The notes under the pieces: generated by a model | Databases searched by the model: none | Told to the model about the DNA's origin: nothing | The model's input: the letters and a program-made list of their open reading frames with translations, nothing else | In this document: one piece after another, positions 59,566-64,000 of the stretch | How the letters are laid out: each line of letters opens with the position of its first letter | How positions within the stretch are numbered: position 1 is the stretch's first letter | Program-made: the position numbers and the translations under genes | Origin: CAVTWY01 sp963738575 | Lineage (GTDB): Bacteria > Pseudomonadota > Gammaproteobacteria > Burkholderiales > Burkholderiaceae_C | DNA: 64,000 nucleotides | Assembly (NCBI GenBank): GCA_963738575.1 | Contig: CAVTWY010000002.1 | Location: 1,240,001 to 1,304,000, forward strand | Direction of reading: 5' to 3'

Positions 59566-60570
59566 TTACCGTCGTCGGGCCCTGACCCAAGCGTATTGCA
59601 GTGGGTACAACAACTGCCGAAAGTAGTTCTGCGGCATTTGCTCTTCTCCGGGCGCATCGATTCCAAATTGGGTGGGCCAATGTTCCGGGTGATAAGCACT
59701 ACCGAACAACCAGTCGTTCCAAGCAAACACCACACCCACGTTTTTGCCCATGGCTTCGCGGTCGAGCGCGTGGTGCCATTGGTGCATGAAAGGTGTGACG
59801 AGCACGTATTTCATGGGGCCTGAAAAGCGCACTTTGACGTTGGTGTGGATGTAATAGTTCCAAAGGGTGTAGATGCCATATGCCCAACCGGTTGCCTCCA
59901 CGCCAAACCCCACCAAAAGCACAGCCGCATTGGTCACTGCGCCGTAAAAAATCTCCAAAGGGTGCAGCCGCAGTGTGGTCAACACGTCAACTTGCTTGGT
60001 GCTGTGGTGCACCGCATGGAAAGACCAAAGAAAGCCAAAGACGTGCTCACTGCGGTGGCGCCAATACACCACGAGGTCAAACAGCCAAATGGCCATGAGC
60101 ACTTGAACTCCAAAGGGCCACTGGGCAATGCCGCTGAACCAAGGCCCTGGCAGCCATGCGTAGAGCCACTGGTTCAATGTCAACAATAGCGCAGGAACCG
60201 CCAACCATTGCAGCATCAGCCCCTGATGCCAGTACAACCAATCGAGCCAATACTCGCGGCTCAAGCATTTGGGGCGGCGACGTATGGCGGGCCACAGCCA
60301 CTGAAACGGCAACGCCACGATGGCGATGGCGGCAACATTGAGCGAGATTCGGATGACATCCGCCATCGCGGCGCCCCACCAACCAGGGCGCAGCGCCAAC
60401 GCGTCGGCCAACGGCAACAGCAGCCATCGGCTAAAAAACAGCGCTGCCACACACGCCGCCAGGACAGGCAAGTGCTTGGTGACGGCAACGCGCAGCAGCG
60501 CAGCAGCACCATCAAACCTCGGGGCGCCTTTTTGCATCGCTGCAACCCGCCCGTCGCCCGTTGACTTCAA
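59566..60570 (-). CDS. Sterol desaturase/fatty-acid hydroxylase-family protein
   Basis: A 334-residue polytopic di-iron membrane enzyme. Histidine boxes are present: HRSEH, HAVHHS, and HQWHHALD, with several hydrophobic helices before and between. Family members hydroxylate or desaturate lipids. An in-frame ATG at 60537 is an alternative start. It converges with the regulator gene at 59501. Substrate unknown. Confidence 0.9.
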   Translation of the reverse strand: MKSTGDGRVAAMQKGAPRFDGAAALLRVAVTKHLPVLAACVAALFFSRWLLLPLADALALRPGWWGAAMADVIRISLNVAAIAIVALPFQWLWPAIRRRPKCLSREYWLDWLYWHQGLMLQWLAVPALLLTLNQWLYAWLPGPWFSGIAQWPFGVQVLMAIWLFDLVVYWRHRSEHVFGFLWSFHAVHHSTKQVDVLTTLRLHPLEIFYGAVTNAAVLLVGFGVEATGWAYGIYTLWNYYIHTNVKVRFSGPMKYVLVTPFMHQWHHALDREAMGKNVGVVFAWNDWLFGSAYHPEHWPTQFGIDAPGEEQMPQNYFRQLLYPLQYAWVRARRR

Positions 60571-60608
60571 AGTTTAGCCCCCTCCACCATCAATTGTCCC
60601 AACCGGCG

Positions 60609-62876
60609 TTACTGCACGCCCAGCGGATAGCGCCATTCTGTGCCCATGTTGTCATCTGTGATCAGCATTTGGCCCTGCGTTCGACTCAAAACCTCGGTGC
60701 ATGGCTCGATGGAGTCCTTGCTTGCTGCGTCGCCAGCAACCTGCAAATGCGATTCGAGAAGCATGAGCTCTGCGAGTCTGTTGCGATCAGCACTTTGAGC
60801 GGTGTCGATCACGGGCCGCCCATCGATGCGATGACGAACCAACGAGGCTTGCCACCGCGAGAAATTCCAGTCGATGGGCTGGTTCGAAACAACCATGTGG
60901 TTCATGAATCGCGCACCATGTGCAAACACCGTGCAAGCCGTTTTTTGCACCCGACTCGAATCGGTGGTGTTGAAAAAAAGCAGCCCGCCGGGCTTCAAGT
61001 GCAACTTGGCCAGTTCCAGAAACTCTTGGGACAACAGGTTGGTGGCGTTGGAGCGAAAGTGATAGGTGGCGTTGGCGACGATCGCGTCAAATGACGCTTC
61101 GCCGTTCGATCTGAGCCAGCGTCGCCCATCATCGGTCACCACACGCACTTTGGGGTGCTTCAGCATCGATGCAACCTCGGGCTGATCGGCAATGATCGAT
61201 TGGTAGCCCTTGTTGATTTCGACGATGGTCAATGATTCCAGCTGCGGATGATTGGCCAACACTTGCGCCCAAGAACCCGATGCGAGTCCGATCATCAAAA
61301 TGCGCTTGGGCTGGGGATGAAAGAGACTGAGCGCAAATGGCCTGACGATGCCGTTGGTGTCCTTGATCAAGTTGGTGTTGAACTTGCCGTCGTACACGCC
61401 GTTGCCGTAAACCGTGCCATCGTCGGCGGCTGTGATGATGCCGCTGCGGTTTTCAACCACTGCTGCAAAAGCCGGCGCACCCCATCGCCTGAACTGCAGT
61501 GCCTCGTGGGGGCGCTGTGTGAGTCCTGTTGCCAGCAACGCCGTCACGGCTAAAAGTCCCGGCACCCCCATGGGTAGCAAGCCCGCGCCGTGCGCAGCGC
61601 CTGTCGACACGGCCAGCCAAATCGCGACCGCCACGCCCAGCACCCCGAGCACCCATGCCAGGGGGACAAGACCCAAGTACTCCATGAGGATAAAACCGGT
61701 CAGGACACTACCGAGCGCCGAACCCAAGATGTTTGCCAGGTAGAGCTGGGCGGTGCGCAAGCCCGCACCAGCATCAGCAGCGATGGCCAAGTGCGCGATG
61801 CTTGGAAAGGCTGCACCCCAAAATCTGGCCTGCACGTAAATGACCAAAAGGGCAACGCCGAGCAGCGCAGCGCCAGACCAGGCAAACAGCACAAGCGCTG
61901 GCAAGAGCATCGCTGCAACGGCACTGCCATACAGCATTGACCGCAATGTCCAACGCACCAGTGCTTGACGGTCCTTGGATTCACAGGCAACCGCCGACTC
62001 CCGCGCCCCGCCAGCCAGCCCAAGCAGGTAGGCGCCCAACGACGCCGCAAAGGCAAACGCACTGCTGCCCGAGGCAAACGACACCGCCCGAAAGAAATAG
62101 ATCTCGGTCGACAAGGCGACAAATCCGCACAGCGCGGAGAACCACAGGGCACTGCGCCACGGAAGAAGCGGTGTTGCGCCAGCTCGTTGGGCTTGGGGCA
62201 CAACCGCTACGCCAATGCTGGGCAGCGAATGCCGTGTCAGCCCATGCACCACGAGCGCAGCTGCGGCAACGGCAACGTTGATCAACGCTGCAACCTGAAC
62301 CGACCCCCGCATCCCCAGCCAGGGGAACAAAGCCACCATGCTGAACAGGCAGGCCGCGCCAGCACCCAGCGTGTTGACGTAGTAAAGCGTTCCCACCGTA
62401 CGCCCCACGTTTCGCAGCCGCGGCACCAAGTGACTGACCAACAGCGGCAACGTCGCACCCATTAAGAATGTGGGCACAAGAACCAGGGCCAGGGTGACCG
62501 ATGCCATCACACCTAGGGATGCGCCCGCCAGTCCATCGCCAGCCCACTCAAACAAGTCCAACGAGCCCAGACCGTAGGCAGCGGTAAGCAGTTCAATCAC
62601 CGCCAACAGGCACAACAAGGGCATGCGCAATCGGCTCGACAACCAACCACCAAAAAGGCTTCCCAGCCCCAGGCCAAGCATGAACGCGGTCACCACCACG
62701 GTCACCGACTCGATGTTGACGCCAAAGATTCGAAACAGCGCGCGCTGCCACGTCAATTGATAGATCAGTGCCGGAAAGCCGGAGAAGAAGAACAAGGCGT
62801 AGATGGCCTTCAGCCACCCGGCGCGTTCTGTCAGCGTTGTGGGCACGTCGTTGACGCCAACGGCTTGCATCGTCAT
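60609..62876 (-). CDS. Membrane-anchored spermidine-synthase-like protein
   Basis: A 755-residue two-part protein. The N-terminal ~460 residues form 12 or more hydrophobic helices with an MFS-like start (SGFPALIYQLTWQRALFRIFG). The C-terminal ~270 residues form a Rossmann methyltransferase-like domain of the SpeE type: MIGLASGSWAQVLANHP, LTIVEINKGYQ and VVTDDGRRWLR, with DAIVANATYHFRS where spermidine synthases have their catalytic Asp region. Aminopropyl or other transferase activity is not certain. It lies 38 bp upstream of the sterol-desaturase-like gene on the same strand. Confidence 0.85.
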   Translation of the reverse strand: MTMQAVGVNDVPTTLTERAGWLKAIYALFFFSGFPALIYQLTWQRALFRIFGVNIESVTVVVTAFMLGLGLGSLFGGWLSSRLRMPLLCLLAVIELLTAAYGLGSLDLFEWAGDGLAGASLGVMASVTLALVLVPTFLMGATLPLLVSHLVPRLRNVGRTVGTLYYVNTLGAGAACLFSMVALFPWLGMRGSVQVAALINVAVAAAALVVHGLTRHSLPSIGVAVVPQAQRAGATPLLPWRSALWFSALCGFVALSTEIYFFRAVSFASGSSAFAFAASLGAYLLGLAGGARESAVACESKDRQALVRWTLRSMLYGSAVAAMLLPALVLFAWSGAALLGVALLVIYVQARFWGAAFPSIAHLAIAADAGAGLRTAQLYLANILGSALGSVLTGFILMEYLGLVPLAWVLGVLGVAVAIWLAVSTGAAHGAGLLPMGVPGLLAVTALLATGLTQRPHEALQFRRWGAPAFAAVVENRSGIITAADDGTVYGNGVYDGKFNTNLIKDTNGIVRPFALSLFHPQPKRILMIGLASGSWAQVLANHPQLESLTIVEINKGYQSIIADQPEVASMLKHPKVRVVTDDGRRWLRSNGEASFDAIVANATYHFRSNATNLLSQEFLELAKLHLKPGGLLFFNTTDSSRVQKTACTVFAHGARFMNHMVVSNQPIDWNFSRWQASLVRHRIDGRPVIDTAQSADRNRLAELMLLESHLQVAGDAASKDSIEPCTEVLSRTQGQMLITDDNMGTEWRYPLGVQ

Positions 62877-63052
62877 CCTCCCATGCGTGTGAATCCCTCG
62901 ACCCCTATCGTAGCGCTGCCGCTCGAGTCAGTGCAGCGGCGAGCAGCGCACGAGTGGGGGGCTACCCCGCACTGTGAGGGCACCATGATTGGATGGCTTA
63001 GCCACAACGGGGGTTGCCATCAACCCATCTCGTGCAGAAAATCACGCCACCC

Positions 63053-64000
63053 ATGACCAGCCCACCATCGCCGCCCTTGCCCTCATCGAACGTCAGGCAC
63101 ACAGCGTGCCTCGCAACCTTGCTGCTGACGTTGGTGGTCATGACGACGGCCGTAGTGGTTGGCTGGGCATCCTTTCGCACCTTTGACCTCAATCTCTCCG
63201 CCTACCGCGTCGCTGCGGCGCTGAGCGTTTTTCTGGCTGCGCTAGGCTGCGTCTACGTGTTGCTTCGACCCGACAGAAACCTGAGCGCCTTGTTGTTTGC
63301 CGGGAGCTTTTTCGTGAGTTTCAGTGCTGCTGCCAGCGTCCTGAACTATTTTTTGCTCACCGTTGCCGGCGAGCGCATCGACGGCACGCTGGCCGCGATT
63401 GACCGTGCCCTGGGGGTTGAATGGGTCGCTTGGATGGCGTGGTGCGCCGACAACCCCGGTGTCAACAAGGTGCTTTACTACACCTACCAATCATCGATGC
63501 CGCAAACGCTGGTGGTCATGCTTGGCTTGGCATTCACGTCAAGGGGCGAGCAAATTTATGAGGTCTGCCTGGCCTTTGCGCTGGCGGCACTCCTCACGAT
63601 CGGCATTTGGGCCATTGCGCCTTCCTTCGGCGCTTTCTCGGTCTACGCCTTGCCCGCCGACGTGACAGCAAAGCTACCTCTGGTGCTTGATGAACATTAC
63701 GCCCGCGAACTGGTGCGACTGCTTGAACACGGCCCCGGGCACATCACCCCGGCTGACGCGAAGGGCCTGATTGGGTTTCCGTCGTTTCACGCGGGCATTG
63801 CCCTGATTGCAGCGTGGTACGCAAGATCGCTGCCCTTTGTCAGCAAACCCATGTTTATTCTCACCGCCCTGGTGCTTGTGGCAACGCCGATTCAGGGCGG
63901 ACATCACGTCGTGGACGTGCTTGCGGCGTTTCCGGTCACCGCGCTGGCCATTGCCATGGCGACACGGGTTGCTACAAGGTGTAGGCTTGGCGCTAGAACA
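63053..64000 (+). CDS. PAP2-superfamily membrane phosphatase, partial (3' end outside window)
   Basis: From ATG 63053 the frame stays open to the window edge (316 codons). The protein has five or six hydrophobic segments. The PAP2 motifs are GFPSFHAGIALIAAWYA (PSxH type) and GGHHVVDVLAAFP, with the catalytic His in HHVVD. This C-terminal layout resembles the PAP2_3 inositol-phosphotransferase-like group, which acts on lipid phosphates. It is divergent from the spermidine-synthase-like gene (176 bp gap with nothing recognisable). Confidence 0.85.
   Translation, partial: MTSPPSPPLPSSNVRHTACLATLLLTLVVMTTAVVVGWASFRTFDLNLSAYRVAAALSVFLAALGCVYVLLRPDRNLSALLFAGSFFVSFSAAASVLNYFLLTVAGERIDGTLAAIDRALGVEWVAWMAWCADNPGVNKVLYYTYQSSMPQTLVVMLGLAFTSRGEQIYEVCLAFALAALLTIGIWAIAPSFGAFSVYALPADVTAKLPLVLDEHYARELVRLLEHGPGHITPADAKGLIGFPSFHAGIALIAAWYARSLPFVSKPMFILTALVLVATPIQGGHHVVDVLAAFPVTALAIAMATRVATRCRLGART

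Overview
The window is about 64 kb of a high-GC, densely coding chromosome. Gene order and families point to a betaproteobacterium of the order Burkholderiales, probably Comamonadaceae-like: rarA-lolA-ftsK next to trxB, rph-rdgB-hemW beside a PP2C/Ser-Thr kinase pair, gmk-rpoZ-spoT with a convergent greB, and a complete soxCDYZAXB cluster. The placement is inference from synteny and protein character; no database search was run.

Layout. 1-6.6 kb: 3' part of valS, a degenerate 2-hydroxyacid dehydrogenase relative, galU, a cysM-nudix-tusA group, tRNA-Leu(CAA) and a rhomboid protease. 6.6-12.2 kb: an epimerase-like gene broken by an in-frame TAA, a ferredoxin-type flavin reductase, and livFGMH of a branched-chain amino acid ABC importer without a binding protein. 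12.4-19.6 kb: rarA, lolA, ftsK, a Crp/Fnr regulator, trxB, rpmB, rpmG. 19.6-30 kb: fatty-acid desaturase, rsmB-purN, trpS, an esterase/MaoC/DUF3717-DUF1289/MATE run, and a Spy-like protein with an OmpR-type two-component system.

30.2-34.5 kb is the only clearly mobile region. It lies between tRNA-Ser(CGA) and serS. Two inverted copies of one IS110-type element flank 208 bp. The right end of the second copy is split by an IS4-type element with perfect 15-bp inverted repeats and a 13-bp target duplication. The first IS110 copy has an intact DEDD transposase and a ~300-bp non-coding left end, where IS110-group elements carry a bridge RNA. The second copy and the IS4 transposase are broken only by 1-2 base deletions, with no substitutions seen in the coding part; this suggests consensus error as much as decay.

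34.5-51.1 kb returns to housekeeping genes: serS, ispH, slpA, radC, an Smr protein, truncated globin, hemW (frameshifted as read), rdgB, rph, PP2C and kinase, yicC, an ECF sigma/NrsF pair divergent from a DUF302 gene, gmk, rpoZ, spoT, greB. 51.3-59.5 kb is the sulfur-oxidation locus soxC-D-Y-Z-A-X-B, a SoxH-like hydrolase and an ArsR-type regulator. SoxAX would load thiosulfate onto SoxYZ, SoxB would release sulfate and SoxCD would oxidise the sulfane sulfur. 59.6-64 kb holds three membrane-associated genes: a sterol-desaturase-family protein, a membrane-anchored spermidine-synthase-like protein, and a PAP2 phosphatase that runs off the end.

The most interesting points are the putative bridge RNA and its divergence between the two IS110 copies, the deletion-only damage in the IS island, the lipoprotein-type SoxX and Lys-Arg Tat signal of SoxB, the thiol-bearing sox regulator, and three genes that read as broken although their families are normally intact.
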